The translations under genes and the position numbers were made by a program. A stretch of DNA of 64,000 bases from Larix kaempferi (taxonomy: Eukaryota > Streptophyta > Pinopsida > Pinales > Pinaceae), in NCBI GenBank assembly GCA_027924585.1, contig BSBM01000994.1, positions 6,455,001 to 6,519,000 on the forward strand, in the 5' to 3' direction. The notes beneath the pieces were generated by a model. That model worked only from the letters and a program-made list of their open reading frames with translations. It did no database searches and was not told where the DNA came from. Below are positions 42,096 through 52,985 of this stretch, in pieces (position 1 is the first letter of the stretch; the number at the start of each line of letters is the position of its first letter).

Positions 42096-44232
42096 ATCGA
42101 AACTTAGGTCAAGGGTCGAATCCCATGGCATCCCCAAGACCAACCACCGGGGAAGGTTTCTCTACAGGAGGCACGCTTACAACCAAACAGAACGTTGTAT
42201 ACCGCCTTGAGACTTTCATCAAACAAATATTACATCTAGCAACGCAAAAAACAAATAACCAAGATCATCTCACTCAAACCCTAGGTTCACTACCAACGCT
42301 TAGCACAGAGAACCTCCTCTAAAACCTCCACGATGCTACAAAGCAACACATCAAGAATACAAAGGTATCATAACACTACACTACTCAGAGGGCAATCCAA
42401 AACGAAACTATTATTTAAACCCAACTACGTTTTCAAATCCAAAGGCATCAAGAACCTGTACTCATTTAAACGTTTGCACAATACTCTATAAAAACACACA
42501 GGGAGTTTCCATAGCAATAGAATTAGACCAGCACAGGCTTCGCGATTTAACTCATACAGGAATACAAAATAGCAGTTACCATATGAAATCGTGCAATCAT
42601 ACATCCCAGGTAGGAAATCCCATCTTCTTTTAAAAAGCATTTAGATTATACATTTCATGTTTGGGCATAAACCACAAAAAGAGGAATGCTATGCATCATT
42701 TAGCCACCACCAGAGAATAAAACCCCAACGCAAAACATTTTGTCATATTACAGAGTATGAATGAATTCAACCATGGCATTCGTTATAAATCACATAGACA
42801 TTTTATAAGCACCCATTTTAAATAGAAATTTCATTGTACAGAATTGGAAACCCGAGTAAGAGGATAAGGACCTAATTCATAAAACATATTTAGTTACATT
42901 AATATCTCCTGCAATATTTCAAATCTCTCGAGACGCCATATTAAGTCCCAATGCTCACAGGTCCATCCATAGGTGACCTTACCCAACTCCCAAAAGTAGA
43001 GCAGTAAGCCAAAAGCTTACGGGAGTGGCTCTTAAAAACAGGAACCAGACGCATACATACACCGTCAAAGATGCAATGAGGTAGGGCAACAAAAGGGTAG
43101 GCAGGACTTACCATTTCCCTAACCATGTCCTCAAATTTTGGATAGGCATATCTTTGCATCACACCCTGTATCCCCTGTCACATACAAACCAATTTTTTAT
43201 CAGTTAATAAACTCTGCAGTTTTTGCAGTCAAAGAAGAAAAGTAAAACGCTAACATAGTCTGGAACCTCCATACCTGTCAGGAGTATGATACCCACGCCT
43301 TGGGTTGAGCTTAGTAATGCTAAGGTACTGACCACGAGCAGAGCTCAGTTCAGAACCCCATTTTTGCACCATCAACGAAAAACAGAGCAAGAAAACTACA
43401 AACAGGAAGGAGCAATGACCAAAGACAAAACCCTTTTTGAATACAAAGATCCCACTGACAACAAGTATCCATGTGCTTTAAAAGTGCATTTATATCATCT
43501 ACCAAACATACCATAAGTGGATGTGTGATATTTGTGCAAAGGCTTTAGTATAGTCAAAATCATTGCAAAGTGCCAATAAGGGCCTCGTGGCCATAGACTC
43601 CCTGTGTACAAACTCCTAGGTTATGATTATCACATAACCTTGGCCTTTAAACTATATTTTCCAAAGTTTACTTCTAGCAACCCGCAGGCCTGTGGTGAAT
43701 TGTATTTTAGCCTTCTAGGGTAATACAGTTATGTCAGGCACACCTGCGACAATAGAACACAAGAGAGGGTATTAGCAAACAATGCTAGTAAGTCCAACAA
43801 ACCCTAGCATATACCCATGCCTCTCGGCAACCTTGCCGGGGTATGTAGTTACCTTCCCCTGAATTATTAGTAACCACCATGTGAGCAACATACCGACATC
43901 AAAGGAGCTCATTACCTGAAGGTGACATTAGACATTTGAATTTAATCACACGATTTCTTAAACAGTAAGAAGTATATTTTTCTACCTTGGTACCAGCATT
44001 TACAATTGTAATAAAAACATGCCATCCTTTGTTTTCCACATCGCTTCCGCAATACTAAACTCATGCATAGAATAGACCAAGTAAAATGAAAGTCTTAGGA
44101 TTTCATTTGTTTACGTAAGTATGGATGTTTTTACTCGATATTAGATTTAAGGAATAAATCGTTCTACTGTAAGTTAGTCACTATTGCAAGTAGGAAAAAT
44201 TTCAAATTTTTTGCTATTTTTGGGATATTACA
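42096..44232 (+). repeat. Element C 3' LTR, right piece
   Basis: It resumes after the element D target duplication and ends GGGATATTACA. Positions 42374-44232 align with the 5' LTR pieces 1-1157 plus 29858-30557. Confidence 0.9.
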
Positions 44233-45481
44233 CATAAAAATTTCATCAATGAATGATCTCGTTGTGAATTTATTATAAAATGCTGGAGATTCACCCATAG
44301 ATGGAGCACTCGGTTGCACAAGATGCTTTGACCAAGCATCTCCTATCACATACATTGCAGTATCATCATGGGATGGTGGGGGGGGAGGTGTATTGGGGTG
44401 AGGTGGTGATATTGAAGTAGACCTAACAATGGTGGCTATAGTACAAGATACTGGTGGGTGTTGCAGAGGTGCATGTGATGACAAAGGAGGTGGGGGTGGG
44501 TGAAAATACACCCCCATGGGCTATACAATAGATGGAAGTACCCTACAGTATGAAACTAGTATCCCAGAATTCGTGGAAAACTCGCCATAAGACGAACTTG
44601 CAAATAATGGGTGAAAAGTCAGCCATGGTGAAAAATGAGGTGGTGATATTGCCAACCTAAAAGAGAACAAACCCACCAACATACATATTTAAAAATATTT
44701 TAATTAGCTAACCAAAATTTGATAACAAAATTCTCATTTAAATAAGATTTAACTTCACACATGATACCTGGGAAGGTGGTGATGCATCCACCACATATGG
44801 ACAAGGTTCATCTTTATATGGTACCGCAACATGTAGAAACATTAAATGAAGGAAACCATTATACACAAACTAAAAGAACATTCAAACTAAAATAATCTAG
44901 GATATGGATTGAAAACATATGAAAAAATTGGAAAGAAGGGATCATTTTAGTTCATTAACCACTCACTCCACCATACTTGGATGTGTGGTACACCAAAGGA
45001 GCAAGTTGTTGCAACAAACTAACATCGATGCATCACCTAGTGTGGTAGGTGTGCTACCAGGGCATAGCAACTACAAATATCATATAATTAGATATATAAA
45101 GAGAATATATAATAATATACAATCAATGAAGTAAAAAAATGGTCAACATATTAAACTCATGTAAAAAAGTATCAAGTATGCAGGCCTCCATTGCCCCATA
45201 ACAACTCTGCCTACAACTCGAACATCTATGAGGGTCCATGTTGCCTCTCTTGGTTGGACCCTACTATAGGGGATGAAGGATCACATGTTAACATTGGGGT
45301 TCAGGATGACGTTAACTAAAACTACATTGATGGATATTGGTTTGGGTTATCTTTGGGATCTATTGTAATTAGTTTTGCTACAATTTAATAAAAAACTAGG
45401 TTTTGTTAACAAATTTAGGTTTAGTTGTTTGTTTATTTTTTAAACAAAGTATGAAAATAAAAAAACAAACAAAAAGAAAAC
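44233..45481 (-). other. Unresolved interval, possible fragment of a proline-rich gene or transposon
   Basis: On the minus strand a Pro/His-rich frame (44517 leftwards, with PPPPPL and PPPPPSHDD) runs into the element C boundary. A second coding-like segment around 44540-44670, and a third near 44770-44840 ending at a CAG/GTATCA donor-like site, might be other exons. I cannot identify a family. Low-complexity GGTGG-rich sequence explains part of the open frame. Confidence 0.25.
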
Positions 45482-46184
45482 TGTTAGAACATTTTTCCAC
45501 CTATGTACATTAATCATTTATTAATGATGATTAATTAGCCCAAGTGATTAATGATTACATCCCTAAGTTGTTTAGCTACTAAATGGTCAATTATCATGAA
45601 CTAGATGGCAAATGTGAACAAGTGCTGAGTCAAACCAGCTAAGTGGAGCGCTCCCCAGGGAAATTAATGCACTCAGCATGCCTAGAGCGCCCTCCTCAGG
45701 TCATTTAATGCACTCAGCATGCTTCTCTTCTACCTAGGGCGCATTTGCTCTCTTTGTGGACAATCTTGCCTTGTTTTGTCACATTTTTGACCAATTTTAG
45801 ACTCCAAACCTCTAACCAACCAGTTTCTTCACATGTGTGAGGTCACATGGGCCTGTCCAGTCATTCCCAGCATTCACACTGCAGATTCGAACCAGTTTGG
45901 GATGGTTTGGGATATTTTGGTCAACCTAGGGGGGTTTGAGCTTTTTCTAAGCTAGATCAGTGTGAACACTCCAGATGGATTCGAATTCTTCCAGATTTGT
46001 ATATATGGGTGTTCTTAACCTTTGTTAAGGTTGGACAGTTAATAATATTGACATTATTCACCAATTCATGAGTATTGTTCTTCATTCATTTAAATTTTTT
46101 ATGCTAATTCTTGCAAATGTTGTGCAATCTTTCACCAGTGAGGAATCCACAGTAGCTAGATTCAACTGTGCTTGAGATTTTACA
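45482..46184 (+). repeat. Element E 5' LTR
   Basis: Starts TGTTAGAACATT, ends GATTTTACA. A duplicated unit of about 44 bp (TTAATGCACTCAGCATGC twice, near 45662 and 45706) precedes a TATATAT motif at 46000-46006. Confidence 0.95.
46000..46006 (+). promoter_or_regulatory. Candidate TATA box of element E
   Basis: TATATATGGG about 185 bp before the LTR end, downstream of the duplicated upstream unit; identical in the 3' LTR. Confidence 0.45.
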
Positions 46185-46196
46185 TGGTATCAGAGC
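46185..46196 (+). other. Primer binding site of element E (tRNA-iMet)
   Basis: TGGTATCAGAGC directly follows the 5' LTR. Confidence 0.95.
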
Positions 46197-46459
46197 TCTT
46201 GGAGCTAGAATTCGAACCAGCAGACTGTTGTAGTGGATTGCCAGAAACAGTGGAGAAACCACATAATTCCTGAGGCCATTGCCTTGAGCTTACTGGAGAA
46301 ATCTAGTGGCTCCTCTCAGGTGTGATGCTCTCCCGAATGCACCCACTATCCATACAGGGTTCGAATCTGTGAGTGTAGATCCCTCCAGAGTGATTTGAGA
46401 GTTGTTTGCAGGTATTGGAGTTCAGCATTGTCAGCAAGTGCGAATTGCAGTAGAGGAGA

Positions 46460-49400
46460 ATGGAGCCATCTCACCCAAACGTGCTCACACCCTTCAACTA
46501 TTTCGATTGGAAGGCAGAAATGGTGATTTTGCTGAGATCCAAGGGTCTCTACAGAATCACGATGGGCACTGAGGTTGAGCCAAACTCAGCTGTGGAGAAA
46601 TCCAAGTTTTTTAACAGAATGGATGAGGCATTTGGCCTCCTTTGTCTCAGCATTTCGAGAGACCTCCTGTTTCATGTAGAAAGTCTAGCAACTCCAAATG
46701 AAGTGTGGCTCAAGCTTGAGACACTGTTTGGAAAGACTGATGAGATGAGAGGCCACCAGCTCGAAAATGAGCTTGTCTCACTGAGCCCAGGGAATTTCGA
46801 TTCCATCCAGGACTTCTTCACCAAGTTCAAGAACTTGGTCTTGCAGATCAGACAATGTGGCATAGAGAAGAAAGAAGAACAGTTGGTGTTGTCCATTCTC
46901 TCCAAATTGGGTTCTGAATACTCAGTTTTTGTGTCTTCCTTCAACTCCACAAGGCTCACAGTCAGAGGTTGGAAGATGCCATCCTTGGCTGACTTCATGG
47001 AGATGCTAACTCAAGAGCAAGACAAGCTGGTCTTGATGGGCTCCATCAAACAAAAAGATCAAGTGCTTGCAGCTGGAGATTCGAAATGTGGAAGAGGCAA
47101 GCAAAAACCCAAGGGTTCGAAACCTCAAGAGAAGAAGAGAAAGGATGAGAGGCCCAAATCCTCTGAGGGGGTTTCGAATCCTGTCAAGAACAAGGGAAAG
47201 AAGGTTGAGAAGACAAAATGTAGCTACTGTCAAAGAGGTTTTCATCCAGAGAGCTCATGCATGAAGAAAACCATAGACACCATGACACATCTCCTACAGA
47301 AAAATAATATTCCTCTTCCTGAAAGTTCCAAGAAGAAGGAGTGCGTTTCTGAAGACAAGGAGAGCTGCCATGCTTTGGTGGCTAGCTCATCTCATTCACC
47401 TTTGTTTATCATTGATTCAGGTGCCTCAAGGCACATGGCTTCCTCAAGAGACTCGTTTTCTGAACTTGCTCCCTACAGTGGTCTCTCAATTCGAATGGGA
47501 GATGACTCAGAAATCCCTGCTCATGGCATTGGGAAAATCTCTATGGAGAATGGCTTCTTCTCCAATGTGCTGTATGTGCCAAATCTTGCAGCAAACTTGC
47601 TCTCTGTGTATCAAATGACACATACTGGAGCAGCAAAGAAGGTGGTCTTCACTCAGGATGAAGTGGAGATATCAGAAGTTTCCACCGGGAAAATTGTTGC
47701 AAAGGGTGTTGCAGACCATGACATGAAGATGTACATGTTCTCCCACTTCCTCGAATTTTCTTCACCAAGTGTGCTGCTGTCACATGGGAATGAGACCAGC
47801 AAGCTATGGCATCAAAGGTATGGGCACCTAAACTACAGATATCTTCAAGTTTTAAGCAAAGAAAATATGGTAGAAGGGCTGCCCCAAATCAGATTTTCGA
47901 GTGGAACATGCAAGGGTTGCATGATTGGGAAACATCCTGAAAGGAAGTATGATAAAGGGAAGGCTAGGAGGGCTGATCAACCTCTTGGGATAGTACATTC
48001 TGATCTCATAGGGCCACTCCCCACACCCTCCTATGGCTGCAGCAAATATGTGCTCACCTTCATCGATGACTACTCAAGGTACTGCTGGTTATTTTTCCTT
48101 AAGCAAAAATCTGAAGTCTTTGATTGTTTCAAGATTTTTAAGAGCATGGTTGAGAACTTCAGTGGGAAGGCCATGAAGATTTTGAGGACTGATAATGGTA
48201 GAGAGTATGTCAACAACAATTTGCAGCAGCTCTGTCAAGAGCATGGCATTCAAATGCAACACTCAGTGCCCTACACACCTCAGCAAAATGGTGTTGCAGA
48301 GCGCAAAAATAGAGCACTGAAAGAGATGGCAACTTGCATGTTGCAAGCAAGGGATTTGTCTCCTAAATTATGGGCTGAAGCTATGAATTGTGCAGCATAT
48401 GTTCAGAACAGGGCACCACACAAAGCATTGCAAGGAATCACTCCATTTGAAGCTTGGATGGGCCACAAGCCAAATGTCTCACATTTCAGAATTTTTGGCT
48501 CAAGGGCTTGGGCCAGAATTCCACCGGAGAAGAGAAAGGCATTGCAGCCCCAAAGCAAGGAGTCAATCATGGTTGGGTATGCAGAGGATTCCAAGGGCTA
48601 CAAGCTCTTTGATCCATCCACTCACAAAACTTTCATTGAAAGAAGTGTCAAATTCGAAGAGGAAGAATTTTTGCAAGCTAGTGAACAAGGTGATGGGGAA
48701 TGCTCATTCCCTCGTCTTGATGATGAAGTAAGTAGTGATTCATTCTCTGATATTTCTGATTCTGAGATTGCTGAAGATGATGTTGATATGGATTCTGAAC
48801 ATATCCCCCCTTCAAGGCCCAAGTGGGCAGAGAAAACAATTCAAAGTGCCGGAGAGCTAGTGGGAGATCCCCAAGATGCTAGGAAAACTAGATCTCAATT
48901 TCACAATTCCTTTGCATATAATAATTCTGATCTGAGTGAGGCATGTTATTTGATGGTTGGATCTGATCCAATGTCATATTCAGAAGCATGTACAGACCCA
49001 AGGTGGCAATCAGCCATGCAAGAGGAGATGAACTCACTCCATGAGAACAAAACTTGGGATTTGGTCCCTCTTCCTCCCAAGAGGAAACTAGTGCAATGCA
49101 AGTGGATTTATAGAACCAAAATTGGATCTGATTGCTCTGATCTGAAGTATAAGGCCAGGTTGGTAGCTAAGGGTTACTCTCAGGTCCAAGGAGTGGACTA
49201 TACAGAGACATTTGCACCGGTGGCAAAGATGGACTCCATAAGACTAGTTTTGGCAATTGGGGCTTCCAAGCGATGGGAGATTCATCACATGGATGTAAAG
49301 AGTGCCTTTCTTCATGGGGATCTGAATGAGGAGATTTATATGCAGCAGCCTGAAGGTTTTATTTCTGATCATACACTTGTTTGCAGGTTGAACAAATCAC

Positions 49401-50488
49401 TCTATGGGCTCAAGCAAGCTCCTAGAGCATGGTATGCAAAAATGGACAATTTTCTGCTATCTTTGGGGTTTGAGAGGTGTAAGTCTGATCCAAATGTGTA
49501 TATGCAGCATGTTAGTGATCTGATATTGATTATTGTACTGTATGTTGATGATCTTTTGATCACTGGTAGCTGCACCAAAGAACTTGACTCAGTTAAGAGA
49601 GCATTGCACAGTGCATTCTCCATGACCGATCTAGGATTGCTAAAACAATTTCTGGGTTTGGAGATTGATCAATCTGTGAATGGAATTTCTGTATGTCAGT
49701 CAAGGTATGCTTCAGATTTGCTGCAGAAATTTAAGATGGCTGAATGTAAGTCTGCAAAATTTCCATTTCTTTCAGGAGTTAAGCTTACAGAATGGGGTTC
49801 TTCACCACTAGTTGACAGTTCGTTGTATAGGCAACTTGTTGGGAGTTTGCTATATCTTACTCATTCTAGACCAGATTTGTCATATGCTGTTGGGGCTGTT
49901 GCAAGGCACATGCAAGAGCCTCATGAGATCCATTGGAAGGCAGCCAAGAGGATCCTTCATTATGTTCAGGGTACTAAGTCTTTTGGTATCCATTATGCTG
50001 CTGGTTCATCCCTTGAACTAGTAGGATTTACAGATTCTGATTGGGCCGGTGATTGTATTGATCGGAAGTCAACTTCCGGTTATGTCTTTATGCTTGCACA
50101 TGGACCTATATGCTGTTCAAGCAAGAAACAAAGCACTATTTCCTTATCTTCAGCTGAGGCCGAGTACAGGGGAGCAGTCAATGCAGCCACACAATGTGTT
50201 TGGTTGCAAGGTATTCTTGCAGAGTTCGGGATTGTCTTTGATTCACCCACTATTCTTTGGTGTGATAATCAAAGTACAATCAAGATTTCTACCGATCCAG
50301 TACAGAGACAGAGGACCAAGCACATAGAGATACACATGCATTACATTCGGGGTTTGGTGCATGACCGGATCATAGCATTGCAGTATTGCCCATCCAGTGA
50401 GCAAACTGCTGATATCTTCACCAAGTGTTTTACCGAGAAGACCTTCACTCACCTTAGATCTTTGCTTGGGGTGAGTGATGCATGGTGA
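46460..50488 (+). CDS. gag-pol: Element E gag-pol polyprotein (1342 aa), intact
   Basis: A single frame in copia order. Gag occupies residues 1 to about 240. A CCHC zinc knuckle (CSYCQRGFHPESSC) starts near 254 and the protease (DSGASRHM) near 319. Integrase has its zinc domain from about 448 and catalytic residues in HSDLIGP (about 513), RTDNGRE (about 577) and NGVAERKNR (about 612). RT has DVKSAFLHGDL and YVDDLL (about 1027). RNase H has SDWAGD, RKSTSGY, SSAEAEY and CDNQSTIKI. All catalytic motifs look intact and there are no stops, so the element may still be able to transpose. ATG 46460 was chosen because the gag similarity begins there (HPNVLTPFNYFDWKAEM). The copia lineage was not resolved. 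Confidence 0.96.
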   Translation: MEPSHPNVLTPFNYFDWKAEMVILLRSKGLYRITMGTEVEPNSAVEKSKFFNRMDEAFGLLCLSISRDLLFHVESLATPNEVWLKLETLFGKTDEMRGHQLENELVSLSPGNFDSIQDFFTKFKNLVLQIRQCGIEKKEEQLVLSILSKLGSEYSVFVSSFNSTRLTVRGWKMPSLADFMEMLTQEQDKLVLMGSIKQKDQVLAAGDSKCGRGKQKPKGSKPQEKKRKDERPKSSEGVSNPVKNKGKKVEKTKCSYCQRGFHPESSCMKKTIDTMTHLLQKNNIPLPESSKKKECVSEDKESCHALVASSSHSPLFIIDSGASRHMASSRDSFSELAPYSGLSIRMGDDSEIPAHGIGKISMENGFFSNVLYVPNLAANLLSVYQMTHTGAAKKVVFTQDEVEISEVSTGKIVAKGVADHDMKMYMFSHFLEFSSPSVLLSHGNETSKLWHQRYGHLNYRYLQVLSKENMVEGLPQIRFSSGTCKGCMIGKHPERKYDKGKARRADQPLGIVHSDLIGPLPTPSYGCSKYVLTFIDDYSRYCWLFFLKQKSEVFDCFKIFKSMVENFSGKAMKILRTDNGREYVNNNLQQLCQEHGIQMQHSVPYTPQQNGVAERKNRALKEMATCMLQARDLSPKLWAEAMNCAAYVQNRAPHKALQGITPFEAWMGHKPNVSHFRIFGSRAWARIPPEKRKALQPQSKESIMVGYAEDSKGYKLFDPSTHKTFIERSVKFEEEEFLQASEQGDGECSFPRLDDEVSSDSFSDISDSEIAEDDVDMDSEHIPPSRPKWAEKTIQSAGELVGDPQDARKTRSQFHNSFAYNNSDLSEACYLMVGSDPMSYSEACTDPRWQSAMQEEMNSLHENKTWDLVPLPPKRKLVQCKWIYRTKIGSDCSDLKYKARLVAKGYSQVQGVDYTETFAPVAKMDSIRLVLAIGASKRWEIHHMDVKSAFLHGDLNEEIYMQQPEGFISDHTLVCRLNKSLYGLKQAPRAWYAKMDNFLLSLGFERCKSDPNVYMQHVSDLILIIVLYVDDLLITGSCTKELDSVKRALHSAFSMTDLGLLKQFLGLEIDQSVNGISVCQSRYASDLLQKFKMAECKSAKFPFLSGVKLTEWGSSPLVDSSLYRQLVGSLLYLTHSRPDLSYAVGAVARHMQEPHEIHWKAAKRILHYVQGTKSFGIHYAAGSSLELVGFTDSDWAGDCIDRKSTSGYVFMLAHGPICCSSKKQSTISLSSAEAEYRGAVNAATQCVWLQGILAEFGIVFDSPTILWCDNQSTIKISTDPVQRQRTKHIEIHMHYIRGLVHDRIIALQYCPSSEQTADIFTKCFTEKTFTHLRSLLGVSDAW

Positions 50489-50661
50489 TGATTGGTGTAT
50501 TTTGATATATGCCACATGTCCATTTTAGAGGGGAGGTTTTATTTCCCATGTGGTTTTCCTCCTTACCTTGGTTACATGGACAAATAAATTTTATGATGTA
50601 AAAGGTGACTTGAGCCTAGTTGCCAAGGCCTTAATTTTTGATATTTCACTAAGTCTAGCTT

Positions 50662-50670
50662 AAGGGGGGG
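50662..50670 (+). other. Polypurine tract of element E
   Basis: AAGGGGGGG immediately before the 3' LTR. Confidence 0.93.
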
Positions 50671-51373
50671 TGTTAGAACATTTTTCCACCTATGTACATT
50701 AATCATTTATTAATGATGATTAATTAGCCCAAGTGATTAATGATTACATCCCTAAGTTGTTTAGCTACTAAATGGTCAATTATCATGAACTAGATGGCAA
50801 ATGTGAACAAGTGCTGAGTCAAACCAGCTAAGTGGAGCGCTCCCCAGGGCAATTAATGCACTCAGCATGCCTAGAGCGCCCTCCTCAGGTCATTTAATGC
50901 ACTCAGCATGCTTCTCTTCTACCTAGGGCGCATTTGCTCTCTTTGTGGACAATCTTGCCTTGTTTTGTCACATTTTTGACCAATTTTAGACTCCAAACCT
51001 CTAACCAACCAGTTTCTTCACATGTGTGAGGTCACATGGGCCTGTCCAGTCATTCCCAGCATTCACACTGCAGATTCGAACCAGTTTGGGATGGTTTGGG
51101 ATATTTTGGTCAACCTAGGGGGGTTTGAGCTTTTTCTAAGCTAGATCAGTGTGAACACTCCAGATGGATTCGAATTCTTCCAGATTTGTATATATGGGTG
51201 TTCTTAACCTTTGTTAAGGTTGGACAGTTAATAATATTGACATTATTCACCAATTCATGAGTATTGTTCTTCATTCATTTAAATTTTTTATGCTAATTCT
51301 TGCAAATGTTGTGCAATCTTTCACCAGTGAGGAATCCACAGTAGCTAGATTCAACTGTGCTTGAGATTTTACA
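50671..51373 (+). repeat. Element E 3' LTR
   Basis: 703 bp, essentially identical to 45482-46184. Confidence 0.96.
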
Positions 51374-51378
51374 AAAAC

Positions 51379-52985
51379 ACTACGTGGAATCCAATAAAGA
51401 TGAAGGCAATGGTCCCATGTATGGTAGATTAGATCCTAGGGCACTCCAATTTGACCAATAGTTTGCTCAATCTCCCCTAAAACACGTGGCATGGTCTATG
51501 GGGAAAATAGCTTGGTCACAATCTTTAAGACAAATAAACAGAGGAGCGTGCGTGTGCTTTAGGAATGCACATGCATTCCTAATGCGTGTGCACTTTAGGA
51601 GGCCACACGCACTCCTGAAAGGATGGCTTGACATCCTTGTTAGCAGTTCAGGAATTCCCCAACCTATAAAATTAGGAATTCGAGCACATTCCTAAAAGCA
51701 CGCATGTGTTCCTGCTGAGTGTGTTTGTGATGAATCCATTGTCCCTTTTGATGCCATCAAGTTTGTGCGATCACCCTTGTTTGAATTAGGTATAGATAAT
51801 TTTAAATGGGTGTAACTTTGCATGTGAAGGTGGTGTGGGCCTGACTATTTGTGCAGTCAAACTAGTGTTCGTATATGTATGATCTATGTGTGAAGGTGGT
51901 GTTATTTGACTATTTTTGAATTTGAACTCATGTTTGAATAGTAATGCTTTGTGTGTGAAGGTGGCATGAAGTCTATTGCAACATCTATGTGTGAAACCAA
52001 GTTATATTCAAGTGTTTGTTCCATGTCTTGAAATATCTACTCCCACTAAGATTTCATATTCCACCGTATAATATTCCAAGGCTTATAAGGATTGTGTCAT
52101 GTCGCCAAACTAATAGTAGAAATAAAAAAGGGGGGGCTTAAATGTCATGGAAAAAATGGATATATAGGATATCTAATGAAAATTGGAGTGTTTTAAATGG
52201 AATTGTGTATTGGGAGGGGGTTCAACAAAAGGATATTTAGAAGGATTCCTTAATATTTAATGAAATTAGAGGTATTTTTTAATATTCCATGAACACAAGT
52301 TCTATGTCATAGGTTCACTGAGTGAAACCCCTAAGCCTAACCCCCTTACTTTAGCAATTAGTCAAATAATGTATAGTGTCAACTATTTTGAATAAGGCTA
52401 AGTGGTTAGTAGCAAACAATCATTGTAAAAATGATATCTTTATTAATTAAGGCACATTAGGAATTTGACACTTATTAATCATCTAACCATGTCAAGTAGT
52501 TAGGATTTTGTATTTAAAGAGTTAGAAGACTAGAATTATTATATTGGATCTATGCTAAAGTGAAAGATCTCCCAAGTTTAAGATGTGTGTGAACATTACA
52601 TCAAGATATGAATATTATTGGGAATTCTAAAATTGATGTACAACACAAAATTTATATACATATAATTTTTTTTAGAAAAATACTAATAACAATATATATT
52701 CTATATTGAATATACACTTCTACTATGCGGCCCCCGCCTAGCTTCGTGGTCAATTGGCTGCACCGCGCCTCGCCCAACAATGCATAAAAAAAAATTACAT
52801 ACATTTTGTAACATTTTAAATTTTAACTAATTTCAAGTGAAACTAACTTAGATCCCTCTTAACCCTTGGGATGAATCATGGATATGATACTATATACATC
52901 ACGCCCGAGTGCTAACACTAAACCAAAGAATTTAGTCCAGACATTCCCAACATTGAAAACTTCAAATTCTTTGGGTAGGAAAAGG
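51379..52985. other. Intergenic sequence between element E and the aquaporin gene
   Basis: It holds imperfect repeats of GTGTGAAGGTGGTGT (51820-51970), a short region with repeated TTTAGGAATGCACATGC-like words (51550-51620), and a GC-rich patch at 52729-52785 in AT-rich surroundings. I see no gene. Confidence 0.5.

Larger units (their letters stand above)
1..44232 (+). mobile_element. Element C: Ty3/gypsy chromovirus (Tekay/Del-like), decayed, left end outside window
   Basis: The outermost element of the nest. Its 5' LTR is cut by the window edge and split by element A (pieces 1-1157 and 29858-30557). A tRNA-iMet primer site at 30560, a gag-pol frame with many stops (30742-35354), a polypurine tract at 35378-35390 and a 3' LTR beginning at 35391 follow. 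The 3' LTR is split by element D and ends at 44232. The LTR termini are short inverted repeats (TGTAATATCCC and GGGATATTACA). Window position 1 aligns with 42374, and the two LTR copies run colinear to their ends once inserts are removed. Domain order RT, RNase H, integrase, chromodomain identifies a chromovirus. The left target duplication is off the window; the right flank is CATAA. Confidence 0.92.
45482..51373 (+). mobile_element. Element E: complete Ty1/copia retrotransposon
   Basis: 5892 bp, with 703-bp LTRs (45482-46184, 50671-51373) and AAAAC target duplications (45477-45481, 51374-51378). It has a primer site at 46185, one uninterrupted 1342-codon gag-pol frame and a polypurine tract before the 3' LTR. 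I found one LTR difference (A/C near 45657 versus 50846). It is structurally complete and very young. Confidence 0.97.

Noticed and set aside
52729-52785. GC-rich patch with a tRNA A-box-like TGGTCAATTGG
   Set aside because: No B box, acceptor stem or cloverleaf could be formed. At most a SINE scrap.
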